A stretch of DNA of 64,000 bases from positions 2,356,001 through 2,420,000 of the forward strand of contig NZ_CP132744.1 of NCBI RefSeq assembly GCF_037477895.1, given 5' to 3'. The notes beneath the pieces were generated by a model. The model ran no database searches and had not been told where the DNA came from. It saw only the letters and a list, made by a program, of their open reading frames with translations. The position numbers and the translations under genes are program-made. The stretch is from Mycetohabitans endofungorum. GTDB lineage: Bacteria > Pseudomonadota > Gammaproteobacteria > Burkholderiales > Burkholderiaceae. Below, piece after piece: positions 8,551-18,170 of this stretch (its first letter is position 1; every line of letters begins with the position of its first letter).

Positions 8551-9165
8551 CTACGCCGCGGCGGGTCCGCGGCCGGTGTCGATGCCGCAAAACGCGAGCA
8601 CGTCATCCAAGTACGTCGCAAAATCGCTGATCGCATGGTCGCCGCCATTGATCAGCGTGGTGCGCACACCGGCGTAGTGCGCAAGCATCTCCCGGTAGTC
8701 GAGGACTTCGTCGCCGGTCGCGGCAATCAGATGATACCGCTCGGGCCGCGTGATCGCGGCGACCTGCAGCGCACCCAACTCGTCGAGATGATGCGGCTCG
8801 ACAACGATCGAGCCGCCGCCGTGCCACAACGGCTGCTCACCGAGATACGCGGACAAGTCGCGCTGCGGCACCACCGCCGGGTTGAGCAGCATCGCCGGCC
8901 AGCCATGTTTTTCGGCCAGATAGGTGGCAAAAAAACCGCCCAGCGAGCTGCCAATCAGCGTGACCGGCGCGTCGCGATCCGCCGCACGCGCCTGTTGAGT
9001 CTGTTGGACAAGTCGCTCAGCCAGCGTGATCGTCTCGCGCGGCGACACCGGCAATTGCGGGCACAGCCAGTCGCCGGCTCGACCGAGCCGCGCCAGCCGC
9101 TCGGCCAGCAAGCGTGCTTTGAACGAGCGGGGCGAAGAGCGAAATCCGTGCAGATAGAGAATCAT
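8551..9165 (-). CDS. YqiA/YcfP-type alpha/beta-fold hydrolase (putative esterase)
   Basis: Small serine hydrolase of 204 residues. The N-terminus MILYLHGFRSSPRSFKARLL carries the HGF oxyanion strand. The nucleophile elbow LIGSSLGGFFATYLAEKHG (Gly-x-Ser-x-Gly) is at about residues 70-90, and a C-terminal INGGDHAISDFATYLDD supplies the catalytic His. This matches the YqiA-like UPF0227 esterase group; the physiological substrate is unknown. Its ATG overlaps the mpl stop by 4 bp, so it is translated from the same message and may be tied to envelope or recycling functions by context only. Confidence 0.85.
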   Translation of the reverse strand: MILYLHGFRSSPRSFKARLLAERLARLGRAGDWLCPQLPVSPRETITLAERLVQQTQQARAADRDAPVTLIGSSLGGFFATYLAEKHGWPAMLLNPAVVPQRDLSAYLGEQPLWHGGGSIVVEPHHLDELGALQVAAITRPERYHLIAATGDEVLDYREMLAHYAGVRTTLINGGDHAISDFATYLDDVLAFCGIDTGRGPAAA

Positions 9166-10556
9166 GCCGCCCCTCGGTTCGCCAGCGCGTCAAGCAGCTT
9201 CTGGTGCACGCCGCCGAAACCGCCGTTGCTCATCACGAGCACATGATCGCCGGCACGCGCAACCGAGGCAACGGCCCGCACCAGTGCGTCGAGGTCATCG
9301 AAGGCGTGCGCCTTGTCTCCCAGCGGCGCAAGCGCCGCCCCGAGATCCCAGCCCAGCGCGTCCTTGCCCGAGGGCGCACCATAACCGAACACCAGATCGG
9401 CGCCTGCCAGACTTGCCGAAAGCTGCAACTTCATCGTGCCGAGTTTCATTGTGTTCGAGCGCGGCTCGAGCACCGCAAGAATCCGGGCGTGCGGCACATC
9501 GCCGATGCGGGTACGCAAGCCGGCAATGGTCGTGCCAATCGCGCTCGGATGGTGCGCGAAGTCATCGTAGACGGTAACACCATCGACGCTGCCGCGCACT
9601 TCCATGCGGCGCTTCACGTTGCGAAAACCGCCAAGCGACGTCGCCGCCTGTGCAGCCGGCACACCGACGCTGTGCGCGGCCGCGATCGCAGCCAACGCAT
9701 TCATCCGGTTGTGCTCGCCTTGCAGCGGCCAGTCGACCACGCCCACCCGTTGCGCACGCCAATACACCGCGAAACGCTCGTCTGCCGGACCCACCTCATC
9801 GGCCGGCAGCGCCTGCCACCCACCCTCGACGCCGAAGCGCTCGACCTCGCTCCAGCAACCGTGGGCCAGCACGCGCTGCAATGCGTCATCGGCGCCGTTC
9901 ACGACGATCCGCCCGGTCCTTGGAATGGTGCGCATTAGGTGGTGAAACTGCGTCTCGATCGCCGCCAGGTTGTCGAAGATATCGGCATGATCGAATTCGA
10001 GATTGTTCAATATGGCCGTGCGGGGCCGGTAATGGACAAACTTGGACCGCTTGTCGAAGAATGCGGTGTCGTACTCGTCTGCCTCGATCACGAAAAAGCT
10101 CGAATCGCTTAAACGGGCGGAGATGCCAAAGTTCAACGGCACGCCGCCGATCAAGAAACCGGGATTCATCCCCGCGTCCTCAAGCAACCACGCGAGCATC
10201 GACGCTGTACTGGTCTTGCCGTGCGTACCGGCGACGGCCAGCACCCATTTGCCGGCCAGCACGTGCTCCCCCAACCACTGCGGGCCCGACACGTAGGGCA
10301 AGCCGCGATCCAAAATCGCCTCCATCAGCGGATTGCCGCGCATCACCACATTGCCGACGATGAACAGGTCCGGCTGCAACGCCAGTTGTTCTTCGCCATA
10401 GCCCTGGATCAACTCGATGCCCTGGCTTTGCAACTGGGTGCTCATCGGCGGGTACACACCGCTGTCGCAGCCCGTGACCTTGTGACCTGCGGCACGCGCC
10501 AGTACGGCCAGGCCGCCCATGAACGTGCCGCAAATCCCGAGAATATGAATGTGCAT
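9162..10556 (-). CDS. mpl: UDP-N-acetylmuramate:L-alanyl-gamma-D-glutamyl-meso-diaminopimelate ligase
   Basis: Murein peptide ligase that joins recycled tripeptide to UDP-MurNAc in the cytosol. 464 residues, the Mur ligase fold. It has the N-terminal HIHILGICGTFMGGLAVLAR (Rossmann GxxG), the ATP-binding AGTHGKTSTASMLAWLLEDA, NLEFDHADIFDNL, QGEHNRMNALAAIAAA and the C-terminal VYDDFAHHPSAIGTTIAGLR. The HIHILGICGTFM form distinguishes it from MurC, which is also present at 57149-58540. The ATG at 10556 is chosen because upstream codons do not resemble the family. It is the first gene of a leftward run mpl-hydrolase-RNB-aroE. Confidence 0.95.
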   Translation of the reverse strand: MHIHILGICGTFMGGLAVLARAAGHKVTGCDSGVYPPMSTQLQSQGIELIQGYGEEQLALQPDLFIVGNVVMRGNPLMEAILDRGLPYVSGPQWLGEHVLAGKWVLAVAGTHGKTSTASMLAWLLEDAGMNPGFLIGGVPLNFGISARLSDSSFFVIEADEYDTAFFDKRSKFVHYRPRTAILNNLEFDHADIFDNLAAIETQFHHLMRTIPRTGRIVVNGADDALQRVLAHGCWSEVERFGVEGGWQALPADEVGPADERFAVYWRAQRVGVVDWPLQGEHNRMNALAAIAAAHSVGVPAAQAATSLGGFRNVKRRMEVRGSVDGVTVYDDFAHHPSAIGTTIAGLRTRIGDVPHARILAVLEPRSNTMKLGTMKLQLSASLAGADLVFGYGAPSGKDALGWDLGAALAPLGDKAHAFDDLDALVRAVASVARAGDHVLVMSNGGFGGVHQKLLDALANRGAA

Positions 10557-10717
10557 AGCGTTGAGTCCGTCCACCGAGCCGGCGCGGCCCGCGCCACATC
10601 GTCGAACTGCGTCCGGAACTGGCGTGGAGTAAAGTGCGATATTGTAACCGAGGGGCCACACGCGACGCGGCCCCCCCGCGGCCGCAATGCGCGGCGCGGG
10701 TGCGAACTGCGGGTATC

Positions 10718-11347
10718 ATGACTGCTATGGCTTCGAGACTGCACCTGGAGCGGGACCGCGTGCGCGATGAAATCGCGATGGTAGCCGCGCGCCTGATCGC
10801 CGAAGATGGGCTCGACTATGCCAGCGCCAAGCGCAAGGCAGCCCGGCAGATCATCGGCCAGACGCGTGTTGCTGGCGAATGGTTGCCGGATAATGACCAG
10901 ATCGAGGAAGAAATACAGGAATATCTGGCGTTGTTCCATGGCGATACGCAACCTGGCATCCTGCGGCGGCTGCGTGAAACCGCGCTGAACTGGATGGCGC
11001 AGCTCGCACAGTTCGACCCCTACTTGACCGGCGCAGTGCTCAACGGCACGGCCAGTGTCCATTCGGACATCCATCTGCAAGTGTTTTGCGACAATCCGAA
11101 AGAGGTGGCGATCCACCTGCTGAACGCCGGCGTACAGTACGACGTATCCGAGACGCGTCATTTCGCTGGCCGGAGAGCGGTCGAGACATTGAGCTTCATC
11201 GCCCACGACGGCGACGGCAACGCGGTCGGCATCCATGTCGCGCTGTACGACACGGATGATTTGCGTGGCGCAGTCCGCGCCGACGCGCGCGGACGGCAGA
11301 CGCGTGCGAACGCGGCGTCGGTCCGGGCGCTGCTCGATGCAGGTTAA
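10718..11347 (+). CDS. Conserved protein of unknown function, nucleotidyltransferase-fold-like
   Basis: 209 residues, cytosolic, no signal or membrane segment. Residues 1-60 are helical and charged (RLHLERDRVRDEIAMVAARL, then SAKRKAARQIIG). The central part holds LNGTASVHSDIHLQVFCDNP at about 105-125. This resembles the minimal nucleotidyltransferase pattern Gly-[Ser/Thr] followed about ten residues later by Asp-x-Asp, but the second acid is His here (S-D-I-H), so catalysis is doubtful. The C-terminus is Arg/Ala rich. An ATG at 10727 is an alternative start. It diverges from mpl. I recall similar proteins beside mpl in Burkholderia, sometimes misnamed as Mur ligases, but cannot verify this. 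Confidence 0.75.
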   Translation: MTAMASRLHLERDRVRDEIAMVAARLIAEDGLDYASAKRKAARQIIGQTRVAGEWLPDNDQIEEEIQEYLALFHGDTQPGILRRLRETALNWMAQLAQFDPYLTGAVLNGTASVHSDIHLQVFCDNPKEVAIHLLNAGVQYDVSETRHFAGRRAVETLSFIAHDGDGNAVGIHVALYDTDDLRGAVRADARGRQTRANAASVRALLDAG

Positions 11348-11438
11348 ATGGCAGCGACAGATGCGCACGCCCGTACTGCACCGCAGCTCGGAACCGACAC
11401 AGGCTGCAGCACTTCGCCCTTGTTTTAATGGAAATGCG

Positions 11439-12044
11439 ATGAATGCGACGTTATATTCTAGCTTCCTGCTTGCTTCTCCTGCGTCAGCGCCAACACGCCG
11501 CACCCGTGCCGCGCGGCTCGCAGCGGCCTGCTTACTGTGCGCGCCGCTGCCTGCCTGCGCAGCGCAGCCAGCGGGCGCCGCACAGTCGGCATACGCCGTC
11601 GCGCCGCCCTACACGGCACACGACGATGCGGTACGCGCGCTGTTTGCTAGTTCACTGCCCGATCCGGCAGGCCAGCCTCAGCCTTTGGCCCAGTATCGCG
11701 GCAAAGTCACCGTGGTGAACTTCTGGGCGTCGTGGTGTGCGCCATGCGTGAAGGAAATGCCGGCGCTGTCTAGGTTACAACGCCGCTACGCGGACAAAGG
11801 GGTACGTTTCGTCGGCATTGGCGTCGATTCGGCACGGAATGTATCGCAATTCCTATCCAAGGTGACGATCGGCTATCCGGTCTATGTAGCCGGCTTTGGC
11901 GGCGCAAACTTGGCTCGTCAGTTCGGCAACCAGGCCGGCGGATTGCCGTTCACTGTGGTCATCGACAAATCGGGGCATGTTCGCTACTTGAAGCTGGGTG
12001 AAATCGACGCGGCGCGGCTGAGCATGGAACTGGACGCGCTATGA
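11439..12044 (+). CDS. TlpA-family thioredoxin-like thiol:disulfide oxidoreductase, exported
   Basis: Periplasmic thioredoxin-fold protein of 201 residues. The N-terminus has a long signal region with a basic stretch (TRRTRAARLAAACLLCAPLP) ending near PACAAQ; cleavage could be by signal peptidase I or, less likely, at the Cys as a lipoprotein. The mature domain has VVNFWASWCAPCVKEMPALS (active site C-A-P-C) and GGLPFTVVIDKSGHVRYLKL with the conserved cis-Pro. The family maintains reduced cysteines, for example in cytochrome c maturation. It follows the unknown gene by 91 bp on the same strand. Confidence 0.9.
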   Translation: MNATLYSSFLLASPASAPTRRTRAARLAAACLLCAPLPACAAQPAGAAQSAYAVAPPYTAHDDAVRALFASSLPDPAGQPQPLAQYRGKVTVVNFWASWCAPCVKEMPALSRLQRRYADKGVRFVGIGVDSARNVSQFLSKVTIGYPVYVAGFGGANLARQFGNQAGGLPFTVVIDKSGHVRYLKLGEIDAARLSMELDAL

Positions 12045-12123
12045 CATAGGCGGAACAGTCGGTGTCATGCGGCACGCCAGCGCGGCACTCGCGTACCAGT
12101 CACCGACAGCGCGTGTCGATCAC

Positions 12124-12151
12124 AAATTACATGGTAATTTATTGATAAATT
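12124..12151. repeat. Two overlapping AT-rich palindromes upstream of aroQ
   Basis: AAATTAC-atg-GTAATTT occupies 12124-12140, and AATTTAT-tg-ATAAATT occupies 12136-12151. Both arms are perfect. They sit in an AT-rich patch of the 273-bp gap between the TlpA-like gene and aroQ and may form an operator. Confidence 0.5.
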
Positions 12152-12258
12152 GTAGACGTTTGCCGCTGTTGTCCGCTTTTTGTCGCTCGATCGGCTACAG
12201 TTACAGTTTCCATGCTTTGACGAGCGCCCGTTCTTTTCACGGTAAACGCGCCGAAAAC

Positions 12259-12288
12259 TGGACACTTTTTTTGAATCAGCGGTAAAGT
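12259..12288 (+). promoter_or_regulatory. Putative sigma-70 promoter of the aroQ-acc operon
   Basis: TGGACA at 12259-12264 (-35) and TAAAGT at 12283-12288 (-10), with an 18-bp spacer, 30 bp ahead of the aroQ ATG. It is the best match in the gap and has not been tested. Confidence 0.45.
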
Positions 12289-12317
12289 GCGCGCAACTTC
12301 GCAGAAAACGAACTCCC

Positions 12318-12767
12318 ATGAGTCTTCGCATCCTGGTCGTCAACGGCCCCAACCTGAATCTGCTCGGCACGCGCGAGCCGCAGACGTACGGCAGTACGAC
12401 GCTCGCCCAGATCGAGCAAGCGCTGGCGGAGAAAGCCGCCGCCGCGGGGGCGGCGCTCAGTTGCTTCCAGAGCAATCACGAGGGCGAAATCATCGAGCGC
12501 CTGCACCAGGCGCGCGACGAGCAGATCGGCTTTGTGCTGATCAACCCCGCCGCCTTCACGCACACCAGCGTTGCGATTCGCGACGCAATCGCGGCAACCG
12601 GGATCCCGTTTGTCGAGATCCATTTGTCGAATGTGCATCGACGCGAAGCTTTCCGCCATGCGTCGTATTTCTCCGACTTGGCGGAGGGCGTGATCTGCGG
12701 GCTCGGCTGGCGAGGCTACCTTTACGCGCTGGACTTTGCGCTGGAGCGCCTGGGCCGGTCGCATTGA
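12318..12767 (+). CDS. aroQ: 3-dehydroquinate dehydratase, type II
   Basis: Dehydrates 3-dehydroquinate to 3-dehydroshikimate in the shikimate pathway. 149 residues, normal for the dodecameric type II enzyme. Landmarks are [20 protein letters not shown] (catalytic Tyr and Asn loop), [30 protein letters not shown] and [20 protein letters not shown] (catalytic His). accB follows after 76 bp on the same strand, the common aroQ-accB-accC arrangement of beta- and gammaproteobacteria. Confidence 0.96.
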   Translation: MSLRILVVNGPNLNLLGTREPQTYGSTTLAQIEQALAEKAAAAGAALSCFQSNHEGEIIERLHQARDEQIGFVLINPAAFTHTSVAIRDAIAATGIPFVEIHLSNVHRREAFRHASYFSDLAEGVICGLGWRGYLYALDFALERLGRSH

Positions 12768-12843
12768 CGTCTTTTTTCTGGCAACACCACACTTTCGCTA
12801 TCCCGGGCCTGGCCCGGACGCCACATCAATTTGGGGACCTCCG

Positions 12844-13314
12844 ATGGATCTACGCAAACTTAAAACCCTGATCGACCTGGTATCCGAATCCGGCATTTCG
12901 GAACTCGAAGTCACCGAAGGCGAAGGCAAGGTGCGGATCGTCAAGAACGCGGCGCCCGTCTATCTGCCGTCCCAGGCACAATATGCCCCGGCGCCGCAGG
13001 TCACCGGTGCGTCCGGCGCGCCGGCTGCCCCGTCGGCTGAGTCCAGCGCACCCGCGACTCCCGCCGCCGCCACGCCGCAAGGCCATGTGGTCACCTCGCC
13101 GATGGTCGGCACATTCTACCGCGCGCCATCGCCGGGGGCCGATCCGTTCGTGCAAGTCGGCGATTCGGTCAAGGAGGGTCAGACGATCTGCATTATTGAA
13201 GCGATGAAGCTACTCAACGAGATCGAAGCCGACAAGACGGGCATAGTCAAGGAAATCCTCGTTGAAAACGGCCAGGCCGTCGAATATGGCCAACCACTGT
13301 TCGTCATCGGCTAA
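12844..13314 (+). CDS. accB: Acetyl-CoA carboxylase biotin carboxyl carrier protein
   Basis: Carries the biotin-bound carboxyl group in acetyl-CoA carboxylase, the first committed step of fatty acid synthesis. 156 residues. The N-terminal [20 protein letters not shown] is typical. A Pro/Ala-rich linker spans about residues 42-78. The biotinyl domain follows, with [18 protein letters not shown]; the Lys in EAMKL is the biotinylation site. The ATG at 12844 matches the family N-terminus. It lies 15 bp upstream of accC in the same operon. Confidence 0.97.
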   Translation: MDLRKLKTLIDLVSESGISELEVTEGEGKVRIVKNAAPVYLPSQAQYAPAPQVTGASGAPAAPSAESSAPATPAAATPQGHVVTSPMVGTFYRAPSPGADPFVQVGDSVKEGQTICIIEAMKLLNEIEADKTGIVKEILVENGQAVEYGQPLFVIG

Positions 13315-13329
13315 CGGGTCGCATCGCCT

Positions 13330-14697
13330 ATGTTTGAGAAAATACTCATTGCCAACCGCGGCGAGATCGCACTGCGCATCCAGCGCGCGTGCCGCGAGCT
13401 TGGCGTCAAGACGGTTGTCATCTATTCGGAAGCCGACAAGGAAGCGAAGTACGTGCGCCTTGCCGACGAAGCAGTCTGCATCGGACCGGCGCCATCGAAC
13501 CTGAGCTACCTGAACATGCCGGCGCTCATCAGCGCGGCGGAAGTCACCGACGCCGAAGCGATCCATCCGGGCTACGGCTTCCTGTCCGAGAACGCCGACT
13601 TTGCGGAGCGGGTCGAGCAGTCCGGCTTCACGTTCATCGGCCCGCGCCCGGAGACCATCCGGCTGATGGGCGACAAGGTTAGCGCCAAGCAGACGATGAT
13701 CAAGACAGGCGTGCCGTGCGTGCCGGGCTCGGACGGCGCGTTGCCGGACGATCCGAAGGAGATCGTCAAGATCGCGCGCTCGATCGGCTATCCGGTGATC
13801 ATCAAGGCGGCCGGCGGCGGCGGCGGGCGCGGTATGCGGGTCGTGCATACGGAAGCGGCACTCGTCAACGCGGTCAACATGACACGCGAAGAAGCCGGTC
13901 GCGCGTTCGGCAACCCGCAGGTCTACATGGAAAAGTTCCTGGAGAATCCGCGACACATCGAGATCCAGGTGCTGGCGGACTCGTTCAAGAGCGCGGTCTG
14001 GCTCGGCGAGCGCGACTGCTCGATGCAGCGGCGCCACCAAAAAGTGATCGAAGAGGCGCCGGCGCCTCACATCGCGCGCCGGTTGCTCGACCGGATCGGC
14101 GACCGCTGCGCCGAAGCGTGCAAGAAAATGGGCTACCTGGGTGCCGGCACGTTCGAGTTCCTGTACGAGAACGGCGAATTCTACTTCATCGAAATGAACA
14201 CCCGGGTCCAAGTTGAGCACCCGGTGACCGAGCTGATCACGGGCGTGGATATCGTCCAGGAGCAGATCCGCATCGCAGCAGGCGAGAAACTGTCGGTGCG
14301 GCAACGCGACATCGCATTTCGCGGTCACGCAATCGAATGCCGGATCAACGCGGAAGATCCATTCAAGTTCACGCCATCGCCGGGGCGGATCACATCATGG
14401 CATGCGCCTGGCGGCCCGGGCATCCGCGTCGACTCACACGCGTACAATGGCTACTTCGTGCCGCCCAACTACGATTCGATGATCGGCAAGCTGATCGCAT
14501 ACGGTGCGACCCGCGAACAGGCGATCAACCGGATGCGTATTGCGTTGTCCGAGATGGTGGTCGAGGGTATCCAGACGAATATCCCGTTGCACCGGGAATT
14601 GATGCTGGACGCCAAGTTCGTCGAGGGCGGCACCAGCATCCATTACCTCGAAGATAAGTTGGCTGCCAAGCAGCAGGCCGCCCCTAAGGAAGCGTAA
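13330..14697 (+). CDS. accC: Acetyl-CoA carboxylase biotin carboxylase subunit
   Basis: ATP-dependent carboxylation of biotin on AccB. 455 residues, full length, ATP-grasp fold. Landmarks are [36 protein letters not shown], the glycine-rich nucleotide loop [20 protein letters not shown] and [20 protein letters not shown]. Further on are [34 protein letters not shown] and [13 protein letters not shown]. The last residues (KQQAAPKEA) form a short variable tail. prmA begins 5 bp downstream. Confidence 0.97.
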   Translation: MFEKILIANRGEIALRIQRACRELGVKTVVIYSEADKEAKYVRLADEAVCIGPAPSNLSYLNMPALISAAEVTDAEAIHPGYGFLSENADFAERVEQSGFTFIGPRPETIRLMGDKVSAKQTMIKTGVPCVPGSDGALPDDPKEIVKIARSIGYPVIIKAAGGGGGRGMRVVHTEAALVNAVNMTREEAGRAFGNPQVYMEKFLENPRHIEIQVLADSFKSAVWLGERDCSMQRRHQKVIEEAPAPHIARRLLDRIGDRCAEACKKMGYLGAGTFEFLYENGEFYFIEMNTRVQVEHPVTELITGVDIVQEQIRIAAGEKLSVRQRDIAFRGHAIECRINAEDPFKFTPSPGRITSWHAPGGPGIRVDSHAYNGYFVPPNYDSMIGKLIAYGATREQAINRMRIALSEMVVEGIQTNIPLHRELMLDAKFVEGGTSIHYLEDKLAAKQQAAPKEA

Positions 14698-14702
14698 CGG
14701 GC

Positions 14703-15602
14703 ATGAGCTATCGCGAAGTCGTCGTCGAAGTTGATCGCGAGCGCGCCGAGCCGTTATCAGACGCGTTGCTCGAGCTTGGCGCGTTGTCGGTCTGCGTCGA
14801 GGACGCCGACGCAGACACGCCGCACGAACAAGCGCTGTTCGGTGAACCCGGCCTCGTGCCGGAGCGCGCCGCGTGGACGCACTCGCGGGTGATTGCCATG
14901 CTTGCCGCGGAACAGGACCCCACCGTGTTGCTGGCGGCCGCCGCGAATGAGGTCGGCCTATCCACACCGCTGGCCTTCACTGCGCGCGACGTCCAGGAGC
15001 AGGACTGGGTGCGACTTACGCAATCCCAATTCGAGCCAATCCATATCGGCCAGCGGATCTGGGTCGTGCCATCATGGCATGAGGCACCGCAGCACGACGC
15101 CGTGGTACTGGAACTCGACCCGGGGCTCGCCTTTGGCACCGGCAGCCATCCGACCACACGCCTGTGCATGGAATGGATCGAGCAGCACGTGCGTGCCGGC
15201 GATTCGCTGCTCGACTATGGATGTGGCTCTGGCATCCTGGCGATACTCGCGCGCAAGTGCGGTGCCACGCCGGTCGTCGGCATCGACATCGACCCGCAGG
15301 CGATCGACTCGGCCCAGCACAACAGCGAGCGCAATCACGTCGACGTCACGTATGGGCTGCCCCACGAGTGCCCCGCAAACGAGTTCGATGTGGTCGTCGC
15401 CAACATCCTGTCCAATCCGCTGAAGCTCATGGCTTCGATGCTGGCCTCCAGGGTAAAGCCGGGCGGAAGACTTGCGCTATCCGGGGTGCTGGCGCGCCAA
15501 GCAGACGAAGTCGCGGCGGCCTATGCGCGCCATATCGAGCTTGCCGTTTGGCGTGAACAGGACGGATGGGTATGCCTGGCCGGGCAGCGACGAGATAATT
15601 AA
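14703..15602 (+). CDS. prmA: Ribosomal protein L11 methyltransferase
   Basis: SAM-dependent trimethylation of ribosomal protein L11. 299 residues, the usual length. The N-terminal L11-binding domain begins [20 protein letters not shown]. The Rossmann domain shows [40 protein letters not shown] (SAM motif I), [14 protein letters not shown] and [17 protein letters not shown]. It is translated directly after accC with a 5-bp gap. Placement after accC is common in proteobacteria although the functions are unrelated. Confidence 0.96.
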   Translation: MSYREVVVEVDRERAEPLSDALLELGALSVCVEDADADTPHEQALFGEPGLVPERAAWTHSRVIAMLAAEQDPTVLLAAAANEVGLSTPLAFTARDVQEQDWVRLTQSQFEPIHIGQRIWVVPSWHEAPQHDAVVLELDPGLAFGTGSHPTTRLCMEWIEQHVRAGDSLLDYGCGSGILAILARKCGATPVVGIDIDPQAIDSAQHNSERNHVDVTYGLPHECPANEFDVVVANILSNPLKLMASMLASRVKPGGRLALSGVLARQADEVAAAYARHIELAVWREQDGWVCLAGQRRDN

Positions 15603-15668
15603 TCAGAACACCGGTACCTCAACCGATTGACCGGCGCGCGGTGCGCCGGTTCAGGGTAACCCGTTAAC

Positions 15669-16466
15669 ATGACGCTCACCACCCGCTGTCCCCGCTGCGG
15701 TACCGTCTACCAGCTCGTCGCCGATCAATTGAAACTGCACCACGGCTTGGTGCGCTGTGGTCATTGTCAGGAGATCTTCGACGGTGCGGCCCGGCAAGTC
15801 GAACCCTTGTTGCTGACCAACGTCGCCGTGCAACCCGACGACGGGTCCGACGCGCGGGACACCGGGCCATCACCCGACCGGGCCGCATGCAAGCTGATCG
15901 ATAACGGCCCCTTGGAGCCCGCTTTCCACCCGCACGGCGTCAGTGCGCCGTTCTCCGTGACGCGGGAAATACCCGTGCCGAGCCATCGCGGTACGCTGCG
16001 TCGGGTGGGCTGGCTCGTCTCGCTCACGCTGACTGTGTTGCTCATCGTGCAGATTGCTTGGTGGCAACGGGAAAAAATCGTAACCGCGTGGCCGCGCACC
16101 GAAGCAGTCTACACGCTCGCGTGTGCACAGTTGGGCTGTATCGTGCCACCGCCGCGCGACATTGATGGACTGGCGATCGAACAAACCTCGCTGCGGCAAA
16201 CTGGCACCGCACACCAACTCGAGTTGCACTTCAGCTTGCACAACCGCGACGCGGTCGCGCTCGCCTATCCCGACCTGGAAGTGACGTTGTTGAGCAGCAA
16301 CAGTGATATCGTCGTGAGGCGCGTGCTACGGCCCAGCGAGTACCTGCCGTCGGTCGCGTCCGAACACCGCGGCGTGCCCGCACGCACCGTGCAGCCCATC
16401 GCCGTGCGGCTCGATGTCGGCAGCGTCGATACGGCAGACTACCGAGCGCAGATTTTCTACCCGTGA
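15669..16466 (+). CDS. Zinc-ribbon DUF3426 membrane protein
   Basis: 265 residues. The N-terminus is an MJ0042-type zinc ribbon: [18 protein letters not shown], then [15 protein letters not shown] (two Cys-x2-Cys knuckles). One transmembrane helix follows at about residues 115-137 ([19 protein letters not shown]). The C-terminal DUF3426 domain is probably periplasmic ([31 protein letters not shown]). Proteins of this type sit downstream of prmA in many betaproteobacteria; the molecular function is not known. It is 66 bp after prmA and probably in the same transcript. Confidence 0.85.
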   Translation: MTLTTRCPRCGTVYQLVADQLKLHHGLVRCGHCQEIFDGAARQVEPLLLTNVAVQPDDGSDARDTGPSPDRAACKLIDNGPLEPAFHPHGVSAPFSVTREIPVPSHRGTLRRVGWLVSLTLTVLLIVQIAWWQREKIVTAWPRTEAVYTLACAQLGCIVPPPRDIDGLAIEQTSLRQTGTAHQLELHFSLHNRDAVALAYPDLEVTLLSSNSDIVVRRVLRPSEYLPSVASEHRGVPARTVQPIAVRLDVGSVDTADYRAQIFYP

Positions 16467-16551
16467 CGCGCGGCATGCGCGCCACCCTATCGTTGACCCG
16501 GCGGTAAGCACTCGGCTCGAGCGCCCACCGCCACCATCGCAGGAGCAAACC

Positions 16552-17052
16552 ATGAGCCAAGTCACTCTCGGGGGTAACCCGATCGAAGTCGCCGGTACGC
16601 TGCCGGCCGTCGGCCAGAAGGCGGCGCCATTTTCACTGGTCGGCAAAGGCCTCGCGGAGGTGAAACTCCATGACTTCGCTGGCAAGCGCAAGGTCCTGAA
16701 CATTGTGCCGAGCCTGGATACGCCCACCTGCGCAACATCGACGCGCAAGTTCAACGAAGCGGCAAGCAAGCTGGAGAACACCGTCGTAATCGTGATTTCG
16801 GCTGACTTACCGTTTGCAGCGACGCGGTTCTGCACGACCGAAGGCATCGAGAACGTGATCACGGCGTCCACGTTCCGTAACCGAGCGTTCGCCAGCCAAT
16901 ACGGGGTGGACATCAAGACCGGCCCACTGGCCGGCTTGACCGCGCGCGCCGTTGTCGTGCTTGATGGGAACGACAACGTGCTGCACGTGGAACGGGTGTC
17001 GGAAATTAAAAACGAACCGAATTACGACGCGGCCCTTGCTGCATTGAAATAA
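16552..17052 (+). CDS. tpx: Thiol peroxidase (atypical 2-Cys peroxiredoxin)
   Basis: Reduces hydroperoxides using thioredoxin. 166 residues. [18 protein letters not shown] is the typical Tpx N-terminus. The peroxidatic Cys lies in [20 protein letters not shown] and the resolving Cys in [16 protein letters not shown], the Tpx arrangement. The ATG at 16552 is preceded by an AGGAG ribosome-binding site; codons further upstream overlap the DUF3426 gene and are not family-like. Own promoter likely, not located. Confidence 0.95.
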   Translation: MSQVTLGGNPIEVAGTLPAVGQKAAPFSLVGKGLAEVKLHDFAGKRKVLNIVPSLDTPTCATSTRKFNEAASKLENTVVIVISADLPFAATRFCTTEGIENVITASTFRNRAFASQYGVDIKTGPLAGLTARAVVVLDGNDNVLHVERVSEIKNEPNYDAALAALK

Positions 17053-17214
17053 ACTCTCCCTGCCTGCCGCCACCCGGCGCAGGTGACCGGCTCGATACCG
17101 GCCGTGCGGCCACGAGTGTATTGTGCCCGGCGGCTGGTGCAAGCACGCACCTGCCTGTCGGCGATACGCGCGGAGGGCGATCCGGCACTTAACCTATCAT
17201 AAGGAATCACCACT

Positions 17215-18153
17215 GTGGCCACACTGATCTGCGGCTCGCTCGCGTACGACAACATCATGACGTTCGAAGGGTACTTTCGCGAGCACATCCTGCCCGACCA
17301 AGTCCATATCCTGAACGTCAGCTTCCTCGTCCCGTCCATGCGCCGTGAATTTGGCGGCTGCGCGGGGAATATCGCATACGGCCTGAAGTTACTGGGTGGC
17401 GAGCCACTGATCATGGCGACGCTCGGCGAAATCGACGCTCAGCGCTATCTGGAGCGACTCGACTCGCTGGGCATACGCCGTGATTGCGTGCGCGTGCTGC
17501 CGGATACGCACACGGCACAGGCCATGATCACGACCGATCAGGAAAACAACCAGATCACCGCGTTTCATCCCGGCGCCATGCTAATGAGTCACCTGAACCG
17601 CATCAGCGACGCGCAGGATGTCACGCTCGGCATCGTCGCGCCGGACGGTGCACAAGGCATGTGCGAGCATGCGGAGCAATTCGCGCAAGCGAACATCCCG
17701 TTCATGTTTGATCCGGGCCAAGGGCTGCCGATCCTCGATGGCGCCCAGCTGCGCCGGATGATTGAACTTGCGACCTACGTGGCAGTCAATGACTACGAAG
17801 CGAAACTCTTGAGCGACAAGACCGGGTGGTCCGTATCGGACATCACGAGTCGCGTCGACGCGCTGATCATCACGCTCGGTGCGCAGGGTGCGACGATTCA
17901 TCACCGCAACGGCGTCGAAGCCATTCCGGTCGTGCCGGCAGAGCGGGTCGTCGAGCCTACCGGTTGTGGCGACGCGTTCCGCAGTGGCCTGCTCTACGGC
18001 ATCGAAAAGGGCCTGGACTGGGCCACCACCGGACGCCTCGCGAGCCTGATGGGCTCGATCAAGATCGAGCATCAAGGACCACAGACCTACGCATTGAATC
18101 GAATCGAAATCGGCGCCCGTTTTGAAGCCGCATTTGGCTATCGCTTGTTTTGA
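17215..18153 (+). CDS. PfkB-family carbohydrate/nucleoside kinase
   Basis: Predicted ribokinase-fold sugar or adenosine kinase of 312 residues. The start is GTG at 17215, preceded by AAGGAA. Landmarks are MATLICGSLAYDNIMTFEGY, the substrate-lid GGCAGNIAYGLKLLGGEP, IITLGAQGATIHHRNGVEAI and the PfkB signature EPTGCGDAFRSGLLYGIEKG with catalytic Asp in GDAF. The usual GAGD is GCGD here. Substrate cannot be fixed from sequence; adenosine kinase annotation is common for this group. Its end lies 17 bp before the lipoprotein gene. Confidence 0.85.
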   Translation: MATLICGSLAYDNIMTFEGYFREHILPDQVHILNVSFLVPSMRREFGGCAGNIAYGLKLLGGEPLIMATLGEIDAQRYLERLDSLGIRRDCVRVLPDTHTAQAMITTDQENNQITAFHPGAMLMSHLNRISDAQDVTLGIVAPDGAQGMCEHAEQFAQANIPFMFDPGQGLPILDGAQLRRMIELATYVAVNDYEAKLLSDKTGWSVSDITSRVDALIITLGAQGATIHHRNGVEAIPVVPAERVVEPTGCGDAFRSGLLYGIEKGLDWATTGRLASLMGSIKIEHQGPQTYALNRIEIGARFEAAFGYRLF

Positions 18154-18170
18154 GCTATGGGAGAATAACG

